DNA from: Rhodopseudomonas sp. B29
GTDB lineage: Bacteria > Pseudomonadota > Alphaproteobacteria > Rhizobiales > Xanthobacteraceae
NCBI RefSeq assembly: GCF_000333455.1
Contig: NZ_BADD01000334.1
Span: 1 to 40,597, forward strand
Direction: 5' to 3'
Length of the DNA: 40,597 bases
Within the stretch, counting starts at the first letter, position 1. Each line of letters begins with the position of its first letter. A model generated the notes under the pieces. That model searched no databases and was not told the origin of the DNA. It was given only the letters and a program-made list of their open reading frames with translations. Made by a program: the position numbers and the translations under genes. Below are positions 1-6,345 of this stretch, in pieces.

Positions 1-969
1 ACGCAGTACAAGGATGAAGGCACCAGCGCGGGCCGCCTGGCGCTGATCGCAAAGGCGCGTAGCGTCGACGCCGAGGTTGCCAATCGATCGGCGTCGTGGG
101 GCGCCGGGCAGACGATGGGATTTCTCGCCGAGGAGCTGGGGTTCGCCAGCGCCTGCGACATGGTCGATCGCATGACAGGCAATCTGCGGGTGCAGATCGA
201 CGCGATGGTGCGCGAGTTGCAGAACAAGCACCTGGTCGACGCGCTCAACCGCGGTGAGTGGCGCGCCGTCGCGCGGACCTATAACGGGCCGAAGTATGCC
301 GAGAACAACTACGACGTTCGGCTTGCCGATGCCGATAAGCGTTGGCAGCGCAAGCTTGCGCTGCCGGCGGCTCACGATCCGGCGCCGGGCTTGTCGGCGG
401 CCGAAATCAAGGTGCTGCAATCCAAGCTGCGCGCGCTCGGTTACGTCGCCGTCGGCAAGCCCGACGGCAGCCCCGGCGGCAAGACGGTTGCGGCGTTGTC
501 GCAATTCCAAGCGCATGAAGGCCTGCCGGTCACGGGCGCGGCGGACGGTGCGACGATCGAGGCGCTGCGCAGTGCGGTGCCGGTGCCGCAGCCGGTCGAT
601 CGCCAGCTCGTCACCGCCGACGATCTGGCGGCCGCCGGATCGCAGACGGTCAAGGCGGCGAACACTGGCGGACTGATCGGCAAGGGCAAGGTGCTGATCG
701 GCGGCTTGCTCGTCGCCGGCGGCGGCGCCGAACAGGTGACGGGCTTGCTCGATACCGCGCAGAACGGAATCGACAAGATCAACCAAGCCAAGGGCATCAT
801 GCAGGCGCTCAAGGATTTGGTCGGCCCGATCCTCGCCGATCCGGCGATCATTGTCGCCGGCGTGATCCTGATCGGCTCCGGTGCGGCGGTCTATTGGATC
901 GCCGAGCGCATCAAGGCGCGCCGCGTCGCCGACCATATCAGCGGCGTGCATGCCGGGCCTGCGGAGTAA
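1..969 (+). CDS. phage endolysin, N-acetylmuramidase type with peptidoglycan-binding domain (5' partial)
   Basis: The reading frame is open from base 1, so the N-terminus and the catalytic glutamate region lie off the left edge; 322 residues are visible. The first part has the SWGxGQxMGF signature (about bases 97-123) of the N-acetylmuramidase family (DUF3380), which cleaves the glycan strand of peptidoglycan. A PG_binding_1 domain follows (about bases 390-580; LQSKLRALGY, then GKTVAALSQFQ). The C-terminus has a Gly/Ala-rich hydrophobic stretch and a clear membrane segment (about bases 845-905) followed by a basic AERIKARR tail. That is unusual for a soluble endolysin and suggests membrane anchoring. 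The spanin genes directly downstream make a lysis cassette. The function is well supported by family features; the role of the membrane segment is inference. Confidence 0.85.
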   Translation, partial: TQYKDEGTSAGRLALIAKARSVDAEVANRSASWGAGQTMGFLAEELGFASACDMVDRMTGNLRVQIDAMVRELQNKHLVDALNRGEWRAVARTYNGPKYAENNYDVRLADADKRWQRKLALPAAHDPAPGLSAAEIKVLQSKLRALGYVAVGKPDGSPGGKTVAALSQFQAHEGLPVTGAADGATIEALRSAVPVPQPVDRQLVTADDLAAAGSQTVKAANTGGLIGKGKVLIGGLLVAGGGAEQVTGLLDTAQNGIDKINQAKGIMQALKDLVGPILADPAIIVAGVILIGSGAAVYWIAERIKARRVADHISGVHAGPAE

Positions 970-975
970 TCGCGC

Positions 976-1425
976 ATGTTGATCTCGCTTCTCACCACCG
1001 TCGCCGGACTGGCGACGGGAGGCGGCGGGCTCGCGCTCGCCGCCATGTATCTGCCGAGCGTGGCGTTCGGCCTCAAGACGGCGATCGAGTTTCTGCGCTC
1101 GCCGCTTGGGCAGATCGCCGGCGCGGCGGCGCTGGCGTTCGTGCTGTTCGCGTCCGGCTACGTGTCCGGCGACATTCACGGATCAGCCGAGGTTCGCGCC
1201 GCCTGGCGCGACGCCGATGCGTTGCGCCTCGCCGCGCAACGTCAACGCGAGGCCGCGGCGAAGGCCGCGGCGCGCACCGAAACCGATCTCGCGATTACTG
1301 CGATCGAGCGACACGCCGACGCAATGCAAACGAAGGTGTCCGACTATGCGAAAGCAACTGACGGCAAGGCTTGCCGCCTTGCTACTGACGACGACATTCG
1401 CCGGCTGCGCGATATTGCCCGGTGA
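976..1425 (+). CDS. Rz-like inner-membrane spanin subunit
   Basis: This 149-residue protein starts 6 nt after the endolysin stop. It has two hydrophobic stretches (about residues 1-30 and 45-65) and then a charged, alanine-rich helix (about residues 70-130; AAQRQREAAAKAAARTETD) likely to form a coiled coil. Inner-membrane spanins (Rz) carry an N-terminal membrane anchor and a periplasmic coiled coil that links to the Rz1 lipoprotein to fuse the two membranes at lysis. The assignment rests on position after the endolysin, topology, and the overlapping Rz1-like lipoprotein frame. Classical Rz has one membrane segment; the second here is odd and might reflect holin-like function. No separate holin is visible in the window. 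Confidence 0.7.
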   Translation: MLISLLTTVAGLATGGGGLALAAMYLPSVAFGLKTAIEFLRSPLGQIAGAAALAFVLFASGYVSGDIHGSAEVRAAWRDADALRLAAQRQREAAAKAAARTETDLAITAIERHADAMQTKVSDYAKATDGKACRLATDDDIRRLRDIAR

Positions 1426-1630
1426 TCGTCCGGCGCCGCCGGCACCGCGCCTGCCGAACGAATGCAAGGCGCTGGGCAAGCCGGTGCCTTTGCCGGCGCC
1501 GCGCAAGGCTGATCTCGGCGTGCTGGCGGCCGAGAACCGCGCCGCGGCCGCCACGGCTAACGGTCGCATCGTGGCGCGTGATCGCTGCGAAGATAAACAG
1601 CGCGACGCGCTGGAAAGTGGCGGCACCTGA
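1346..1630 (+). CDS. Rz1-like outer-membrane spanin lipoprotein, out-of-frame overlap with Rz
   Basis: A 94-residue frame begins at ATG 1346, inside the 3' end of the Rz-like gene in another frame, and continues past its stop. The N-terminus is a lipoprotein signal peptide: MRKQ, a hydrophobic core, and a lipobox TFAGC with the lipidated cysteine at residue 21. A proline-rich stretch follows (PGDRPAPPAPRLP), as in Rz1 proteins. A GAAGG ribosome site lies about 9 nt before the start. Overlapping Rz/Rz1 architecture is a known hallmark of phage spanin pairs. The stop overlaps the next start (TGATG). A longer version of this frame starting upstream at 1106 would lack the signal peptide, so the internal ATG was chosen. 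Confidence 0.75.
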   Translation: MRKQLTARLAALLLTTTFAGCAILPGDRPAPPAPRLPNECKALGKPVPLPAPRKADLGVLAAENRAAAATANGRIVARDRCEDKQRDALESGGT

Positions 1631-2034
1631 TGGCGGACGAGTCGCAAAGCCTGGTGCTGCTACTTGGTGAGCTGAAAGGCAAGCTGGAGTCTCACATTGA
1701 CGCGGTCGGACGTGATCGCGCCGAGCGCGAACAGGACCGGCAGGAAAGCGCGAAGTACCGCCAAGAGGTGCGGCACCAGCTCGCCAATATGTCGATGAAA
1801 GTCGGCGCTATCGATCCGCTCGCCGAACGCGTCGCCGCGATCGACGATCCGAAAAACCCGCGGTCGCTGGCGGCCCGGCTCGCCAAGATCGAGCCGCAAG
1901 TTTCCGACCTCACGCGCAAGGCCGCGACCGCTGTTGCAATCGCAACCGGCGCCATCGGGCTTATCATGTACTTCGTGCATATGTTCGGCGCCGAGTTTAA
2001 GGCGCTGATCCTGCGCGTTCTCAGGATTTCGTAA
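1630..2034 (+). CDS. small phage protein with coiled coil and C-terminal membrane segment
   Basis: This 134-residue protein overlaps the Rz1-like stop (TGATG) and the following gene's start (TAATG), so it is translated as part of one phage operon. The first about 100 residues are charged and helical (RDRAEREQDRQESAKYRQEV), compatible with a coiled coil. One membrane segment near residues 103-120 (AVAIATGAIGLIMYFVHMF) precedes a short tail. I do not recognise a characterised family. Small phage proteins of this topology are common near lysis genes, and a holin-like or membrane-docking role is possible but not shown. Confidence 0.65.
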   Translation: MADESQSLVLLLGELKGKLESHIDAVGRDRAEREQDRQESAKYRQEVRHQLANMSMKVGAIDPLAERVAAIDDPKNPRSLAARLAKIEPQVSDLTRKAATAVAIATGAIGLIMYFVHMFGAEFKALILRVLRIS

Positions 2035-3260
2035 TGCAATCGCTATCAGACGAACAGTGCCGACGCGCGGCCGCTGCGCAGGCCGAGCACAGATCGGAGC
2101 GCAAGGCGGCGGCGGCGCTCGGCTTGCCGCGTTCGACGTTCAAGCTGCATCTGCACCGCGCGGCTGAGCGCGGCATGCTTGGCTTTAAGCCGGTGTTGCC
2201 CGGCTTCGCCATCAAGCAAATTGCGACTAATCGCAACGGCGACGGGGGCACCAAGAGCGAATGGATTCAGCAGCGAAAGGAATCGGGCGACAAGTTCGAA
2301 ATCCCAAGCGGGCAAATCCTTAAGGGTATATCGGCCTACGTCGACGACGAGGGGCGGTGGCGGTCCGGATGGATCAAGACGCGCACGGACAGCGCCGCGC
2401 CCGAGCTGATCGGCGCGCTGAAAGCCGAGTTCGAAGCCTATCGCGGCCGCGCGCATATCGTGCCGGCACCGCGCCGCACCGAACGCGACTTGCTGGCCGT
2501 CTATCCGATCGCCGATCCGCATATCGGCATGTTGTCATGGCGGCCGCAGACGGGCGCCGACTACGATCTCAAGATTGCATCCGAGCGCATGCTCGATTGT
2601 GCGTCGTCGATCGTGGCGAAGGCGGACCGCGCGCGCGAGGCGACGATCATCAATCTCGGCGACTGGTATCACGCCAACGATCAGCGCAACGTGACGCCGA
2701 AGTCAAAGCATCAGCTCGACGTTGACGGTCGTTGGTTCAAGGTGCAGCGCGCCGGCGTCCGGGTGTTTCGCTCGATCATCGATATGGCGCTTGCCAAGCA
2801 CGAGCGCGTCGAGGTGGTCAACATTCCGGGCAACCACGATCCTGAGGCCGGCGCCGCGCTTGCGCTCGCGCTGTCGGGTTTTTACGAGCGCAACCGCCGA
2901 GTCAAAATCACGTTCCCGGCCGATCTCTATTACCGCCGTTTCGGCAACACGCTATTCGGCGCCGCGCATGGCGACAAGCTCACGCCTGGCCGCATGGCGA
3001 TGGCGATGGCGGTCGATCAGCGCGAAGCATGGGGCGCGACCGCTTATCACTGGTTTCTGTTCGGGCATATCCACAAAGACAAGCTCGACACGATCGGCGA
3101 CGTGCGAGTCGAAGCATTCTCGACGATCGCCGACAAAGACAACCACGCCGCCGGCGGCGGCTGGCGATCCGCGCAAGCGTTGCAAGTGATCACGCTGCAC
3201 AGACGTAACGGCGAGGATAGCCGCCAGCGCGTCAACATTCCGCCGCCGAGTATGAGGTAA
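2034..3260 (+). CDS. phage HTH-domain metallophosphoesterase
   Basis: The 408-residue protein has an N-terminal helix-turn-helix-like segment (residues 5-50; SERKAAAALGLPRSTFKLHL) and, from about residue 150, a calcineurin-like phosphoesterase domain. The metal-binding motifs are intact: D161-x-H163, G209-D210, GNHD at 266-269, H312, and GHIH at 344-347. The family hydrolyses phosphodiesters or phosphomonoesters with two metal ions; the substrate here cannot be read from sequence. The HTH half resembles terminase-small-subunit or regulator DNA-binding segments, so the enzyme may act on DNA or at a DNA site (inference). It is translationally coupled to the preceding gene and 5 nt from the next. 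Confidence 0.8.
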   Translation: MQSLSDEQCRRAAAAQAEHRSERKAAAALGLPRSTFKLHLHRAAERGMLGFKPVLPGFAIKQIATNRNGDGGTKSEWIQQRKESGDKFEIPSGQILKGISAYVDDEGRWRSGWIKTRTDSAAPELIGALKAEFEAYRGRAHIVPAPRRTERDLLAVYPIADPHIGMLSWRPQTGADYDLKIASERMLDCASSIVAKADRAREATIINLGDWYHANDQRNVTPKSKHQLDVDGRWFKVQRAGVRVFRSIIDMALAKHERVEVVNIPGNHDPEAGAALALALSGFYERNRRVKITFPADLYYRRFGNTLFGAAHGDKLTPGRMAMAMAVDQREAWGATAYHWFLFGHIHKDKLDTIGDVRVEAFSTIADKDNHAAGGGWRSAQALQVITLHRRNGEDSRQRVNIPPPSMR

Positions 3261-3265
3261 CGACA

Positions 3266-3922
3266 ATGGCAAAATGGGATGATGAGGATTTGCGCAGCCG
3301 CACCCCGCTGCCGGATTTCACCGTCGCGCCGCCGCCGCGTCATGCCGAAACCAGCGTGATGCCGCCTGCGGATTTCGAGGCCGCGGCCGACGCCGAGGCG
3401 CGAATGGCGACGTTCTGCCCGCTCGCCGATCTTGCGGTGTCGCCGGCGTCGCCTGGCGCCCCGGCGGCTGCCAAGGCGAGCAATCCGAAGGACGCGTTCG
3501 GCACGCTCAAGGCGTGTCTGTCGTGGATTCCGATGGAAGTGATTTTCGAGCTGGCCCTTGCCTTCGCCGAGGGCGGGTTCAAGTACGGCGGTCACAACTA
3601 CCTTGTCGCCGAGCCTCGCGCGAGCGTGTACGTCGACGCCTGCGCGCGGCACGTATTCCAGTTCTGGAATTTGGGCGAGGAAACGGACGCCGAAAGCGGC
3701 GCGGGGCTGCACCACATTTCGAAGGCGATTGCATCGCTGGCGGTGCTGCGGGCGGCGCAAATCCACGGCCGCTATATCGACGATCGCCCGCCGCCGGCGC
3801 CGGCGGGCTTCCTGGCTGATCTCAATGAGAAGATGAAGCGGCTCGGCGAGACGCACGCAGATCCCGTGGCGCGCTATCTGGCCGGCGGCTTGCGCGGGCC
3901 GGGCCGTATCCTTCCGGATTAG
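3266..3922 (+). CDS. dATP/dGTP diphosphohydrolase-type phage protein (DUF5664-like)
   Basis: The 218-residue protein has a low-complexity N-terminus (residues 1-70) and then a domain with PKDAFGT, a WIPMEV segment, FAEGGFKYGGHNY, YVDACARHVFQFWNLGEETD and a following HHISKAIASLAVL helix. This order matches the phage nucleotide pyrophosphohydrolase family DUF5664 (dATP/dGTP diphosphohydrolase N-terminal domain), an all-helical MazG-like fold whose acidic residues (EETD) bind metal. Members adjust the dNTP pool during phage replication; some accompany purine-modified genomes. It ends 4 nt inside a convergent small gene. The family call is from remembered motifs and the exact substrate is unknown. 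Confidence 0.7.
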   Translation: MAKWDDEDLRSRTPLPDFTVAPPPRHAETSVMPPADFEAAADAEARMATFCPLADLAVSPASPGAPAAAKASNPKDAFGTLKACLSWIPMEVIFELALAFAEGGFKYGGHNYLVAEPRASVYVDACARHVFQFWNLGEETDAESGAGLHHISKAIASLAVLRAAQIHGRYIDDRPPPAPAGFLADLNEKMKRLGETHADPVARYLAGGLRGPGRILPD

Positions 3923-4116
3923 GGAGAGGGTCGCGGCACTTTGAGCCGGCGCATCGTCACGCGTATATTGCTGCCCTGAAAATCCTCGTGGTGCTCAACG
4001 ATCGTTTCAAAGGTCTCTTTTGGGAACTCTTTGAAGTAGGCGCGCGCGCGCTGTCGCGCCTCGGCGATCCGCATGGTGAAGGAATAACGGACGTAGGGGT
4101 CGGGTGCTGTCGCCAT
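3919..4116 (-). CDS. small hypothetical phage protein
   Basis: This 65-residue frame starts at ATG 4116 and overlaps the end of the convergent nucleotide-hydrolase gene by 4 nt. The composition is balanced (RIAEARQRARAYFKEFPKET, then TIVEHHEDFQGS), unlike the arginine- or proline-rich shadows elsewhere, which supports real coding. I recognise no family. No strong ribosome site is visible. It lies downstream of a terminator-like hairpin at 4131-4162 on the same strand, so it may need its own promoter or read-through. Confidence 0.5.
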   Translation of the reverse strand: MATAPDPYVRYSFTMRIAEARQRARAYFKEFPKETFETIVEHHEDFQGSNIRVTMRRLKVPRPSP

Positions 4117-4130
4117 GTGCCACGCGTAAC

Positions 4131-4162
4131 AAAACGATCGGGCCGCCTCAATAGGGCGGCCC
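4131..4162 (-). terminator. probable Rho-independent terminator of the minus-strand phage operon
   Basis: GGGCCGCC (4140-4147) pairs perfectly with GGCGGCCC (4155-4162) around a 7-nt loop. Read on the minus strand, the 8-bp GC stem is followed 5 nt later by TTTT (4134-4131). It sits about 50 nt beyond the stop of the gene at 4213-4476. The T run is short and slightly displaced, so efficiency is uncertain. Confidence 0.55.
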
Positions 4163-4212
4163 GCTGTGCGTTAATTCCGGGTGCAAGCTAGGTCGGTGCG
4201 ACCGGGGCCGTT

Positions 4213-4476
4213 TTATCGCGCCAGCGGCCAGCGCAGCGCGTTTGCCGAATTGCGATGATCGACTATTGCGGCGGTCACACGTTCCAGCTCGCGGCGCAGT
4301 GTAGCTGTCTCGGTGAGGAACCTTGCGCGCCGGGCGGCGCGATAGGTTCGATTGTGGTCGCCGTGTCGGCGGATGTCGTCGAAAGCGGCCAGTTCGGCGG
4401 CCGCAATTTCGGTGTTGATCCGGGCTGCCGCCTCGTAAGCGGCGGCGAGCAGGTCGTCCTCGGTTGGCGGCGTCAT
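4213..4476 (-). CDS. small hypothetical phage protein
   Basis: This 87-residue protein starts with an ATG that overlaps the stop of the upstream SprT-like gene by 4 nt (ATGA), so translation is coupled. The sequence is alanine- and arginine-rich and helical throughout (DDLLAAAYEAAARINTEIAA; FLTETATLRRELERVTAAIV), compatible with a small helical or coiled-coil protein. I recognise no family. It is the last gene before the hairpin at 4131-4162. Confidence 0.6.
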   Translation of the reverse strand: MTPPTEDDLLAAAYEAAARINTEIAAAELAAFDDIRRHGDHNRTYRAARRARFLTETATLRRELERVTAAIVDHRNSANALRWPLAR

Positions 4477-5150
4477 GCTTCCACTGCCTCACATTCCATG
4501 TGGATTTCACACTCGCCACACATGAGCTTTGCGTCGGGCTTCGCCCACGCCTTGAGGCCGCAGTCAGGACATTCGAAGGCGGTTTTGCTGGCGGCCTTTT
4601 TGGCGCGCGTCTTGGCCGCTTTTTCGTCTTCGCTCCATCGGTCGCCGAGCAAGTCGACGGCGCCGCCTTCGGCCTCAAAAGCCGCATAGGCCAGATCATA
4701 ACCGCCGCCGTCGACGATGTAGTGCGACACGCGCTGCCCGGTTTCTTTTCCGCCCGGCTCGCCGGTGCTCGACGGGTGCAAGCCGATCTCGCGCATTTTC
4801 GCTGCCCATTCCTTGTTATGATATCCGGACCGGGACGGCTTGCCGAAATGCTGTTGCCAGAGGTGCGCCATCTCGTGCGCCAGCGTCGACAAGGTGGCGC
4901 GGATGTCGCGCTCCGAAAAGTGCGACGGGTTGAGGGCGATCTCGTCCGTGATGGTGCCGCCGTCGCGCGATCCGAACCGCTGCGGGGCGAAGTAACCATA
5001 GGCGCCCTTATGGCGCTGCATCGTGATCAGGCACGGCGGCAGGGTGTCGCCGAACAGCCGTTTGTTGAAGAACGCATAGGCGCGATCAAGGCCGCCGTAG
5101 GTGTGCGCCGTCGGGTTGTCGGCGAGCGGCAAGGGCAGGGCGGCTTGCAT
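4473..5150 (-). CDS. SprT-like zinc metalloprotease-domain protein (phage)
   Basis: The 225-residue protein has a SprT-like domain with the zinc-protease motif HEMAH (H92, E93, H96) and a third ligand candidate H111 in SRSGYHNKEW. A C-terminal zinc ribbon follows: CPDC at 194-197 and CGEC at 211-214. In the SprT/Spartan family such domains cleave DNA-bound proteins; phage versions are common but poorly characterised. ATG 5150 is used here. An in-frame GTG at 5156 has better spacing (8 nt) from the AAGGGAG ribosome site at 5171-5165 and may be the true start. A further upstream extension to 5282 would overlap the preceding gene and is unlikely. Confidence 0.8.
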   Translation of the reverse strand: MQAALPLPLADNPTAHTYGGLDRAYAFFNKRLFGDTLPPCLITMQRHKGAYGYFAPQRFGSRDGGTITDEIALNPSHFSERDIRATLSTLAHEMAHLWQQHFGKPSRSGYHNKEWAAKMREIGLHPSSTGEPGGKETGQRVSHYIVDGGGYDLAYAAFEAEGGAVDLLGDRWSEDEKAAKTRAKKAASKTAFECPDCGLKAWAKPDAKLMCGECEIHMECEAVEA

Positions 5151-5169
5151 GGTCACGGCTGCGGCTCCC

Positions 5170-5472
5170 TTAGAGGCTGGTATCAAGGCCGGTGCGATCG
5201 GTGAACACGTCCCGCAGGGTATCGGCATAAACGCCGTCAACCGAGGCGATGGTTTTGATCGAGACGCCGCGGACCTTCGCAAACTCGATCGTGTAGTCGT
5301 CGGTCGGCGTCAGGGTGATCTTGACGCGGTTAATGCCGGCGGTTGCGAAGTTGGACGGCAGGGCGAAGGAAAGCGCGCCGTCATTGTGGGAGAGGAAATT
5401 CCTAGCGCCTGTCATGGCGACAAAGCGCCGGCCGCCGAGCTGTTCAAGGATCGTTTGCGCGATGGTGTTCAC
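5170..5472 (-). CDS. conserved-type hypothetical phage protein
   Basis: The 100-residue protein starts at GTG 5472 with GAGG 8 nt upstream; the frame could extend to a TTG at 5511, but that would read through the palindrome at 5488-5505. The sequence begins NTIAQTILEQLGGRRFVAMT and continues with NFLSHNDGALSFALPSNFA and VKITLTPTDDYTIEFAKVRG. This pattern resembles a small protein seen in many phage early regions whose function is unknown to me. It is the first gene of the minus-strand phage operon and lies next to the putative operator, so it may be an early gene. Confidence 0.7.
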   Translation of the reverse strand: MNTIAQTILEQLGGRRFVAMTGARNFLSHNDGALSFALPSNFATAGINRVKITLTPTDDYTIEFAKVRGVSIKTIASVDGVYADTLRDVFTDRTGLDTSL

Positions 5473-5487
5473 TGGTCGGGCCTCGTT

Positions 5488-5505
5488 TTGTTTCGTACGA
5501 TACAA
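5488..5505. promoter_or_regulatory. near-perfect 18-bp palindrome, putative operator
   Basis: TTGTTTCGTACGATACAA is symmetric at all but one base pair of its nine half-site positions. It lies between the divergent genes ending at 5472 (minus) and beginning at 5555 (plus), 16 nt upstream of the minus-strand GTG start. The location and symmetry suit binding of a dimeric repressor controlling phage early transcription. No repressor gene is inside the window. Confidence 0.5.
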
Positions 5506-5554
5506 AAACAAAAACGCAGCGAGTCGTCAACCGTTCCGGTGCTAAGTTGCCGGC

Positions 5555-5761
5555 ATGGCAAAAAATAAATCTGAAAGTTACGTCGGCCCAGGCCTCGGCA
5601 TCGTGCTCGGTGCCCTGGCAATCATTGCCGGCGCCGCCGGAATAGCTGGCCCGCTCGGCGCGTTGATTGGCCTTGGCGCGTGCATGTTCGCCATAGCCAT
5701 CACCGCCGTCGCGCTGTCGGAAATTCGGCGCGCTCTATCAAGCGGCGCGAATGACGAATAG
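5555..5761 (+). CDS. small two-pass membrane protein
   Basis: This 68-residue protein (MAKNKSESYVGPGLG...) has two hydrophobic segments at about residues 11-31 and 34-54 separated by a short GPLGALIG turn, and a charged C-terminus. It starts at an ATG divergent from the minus-strand operon. I recognise no family. Small glycine/alanine-rich membrane proteins next to phage control regions are often of unknown function. No good Shine-Dalgarno sequence is visible, so the call is moderate. Confidence 0.5.
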   Translation: MAKNKSESYVGPGLGIVLGALAIIAGAAGIAGPLGALIGLGACMFAIAITAVALSEIRRALSSGANDE

Positions 5762-6345
5762 GGCGGGGGGGTCTAGGCGGTAGCGCTCTCCCGCTACCAA
5801 AGCAAAATCAAATACTTAGCTCTGATTTGAGCGCTTTCGCGGAATCCGCTCAGCCGGCCCGGACGAAGTCCTGTACGACATCTTCCGTAACTGGTCACGA
5901 TCAAGTCGGCGTCGTTCTCAGAGCTTGCCCTTACGAAGCGGCGGCTTGGGCGATGGCTGCTGACCTATTCGGCTGGCTGAAGGAGGACGTACAGCGCGGT
6001 CCGGACGTGGGCGGCACGTCGACGTGGTTCTGAAGGCCAAACGGGCTGGGTCCCCAGGCTCCGACCTCGACCGGTTCGGCCTTGTTGTCCGAAACAGGAA
6101 TGTTGAAAGCGCCGATGAGGCCGCTTTCGATTCCTCCGCGATCGACATCCCGGCCTCGCCCCGGCCTCGCCGCCGCTCGTTGCCGATGAAGGTCTGCCCT
6201 TCAGGCCATCAATGATCTTCCCGATCAATGGGAAGGGGTTGGGCTGCGCTAGGCCCATTCGCGCAAATTCACGTCCTCAACAGTCATCATTCAGGGGCGC
6301 GCCGAAAGCGCGAACGTGGAATGACGAGTTGATAGGTTGAGCTTG
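5762..6345. other. gene-free stretch with possible decayed coding remnant; probable phage/host boundary
   Basis: I see no intact gene and no tRNA in these 584 bases. On the minus strand between about 6262 and 5900, plausible protein sequence moves between frames: LAQPNPFPLIGKIIDGLKG, then QTFIGNERRRGRGEAG, then LIGAFNIPVSDNKAEPVEVG and WGPSPFGLQNHVDV. This is what a frameshifted pseudogene looks like, but I cannot name the ancestor. The gene content changes from phage on the left to chromosomal on the right, so an attachment site may lie here; none could be identified because the other phage end is outside the window. Confidence 0.4.
5779..5798 (+). terminator. stem-loop after the small membrane gene
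   Basis: GGTAGCG (5779-5785) pairs with CGCTACC (5792-5798) around a 6-nt CTCTCC loop, starting 18 nt after the stop at 5761. There is no T run after it on the plus strand, so it may be a weak or factor-assisted transcript end rather than a classical terminator. Confidence 0.3.

Noticed and set aside
5762..6345. tRNA gene or attachment core at the prophage edge
   Set aside because: No cloverleaf or T-loop sequence could be found; the other prophage end needed to spot a repeated core is outside the window.
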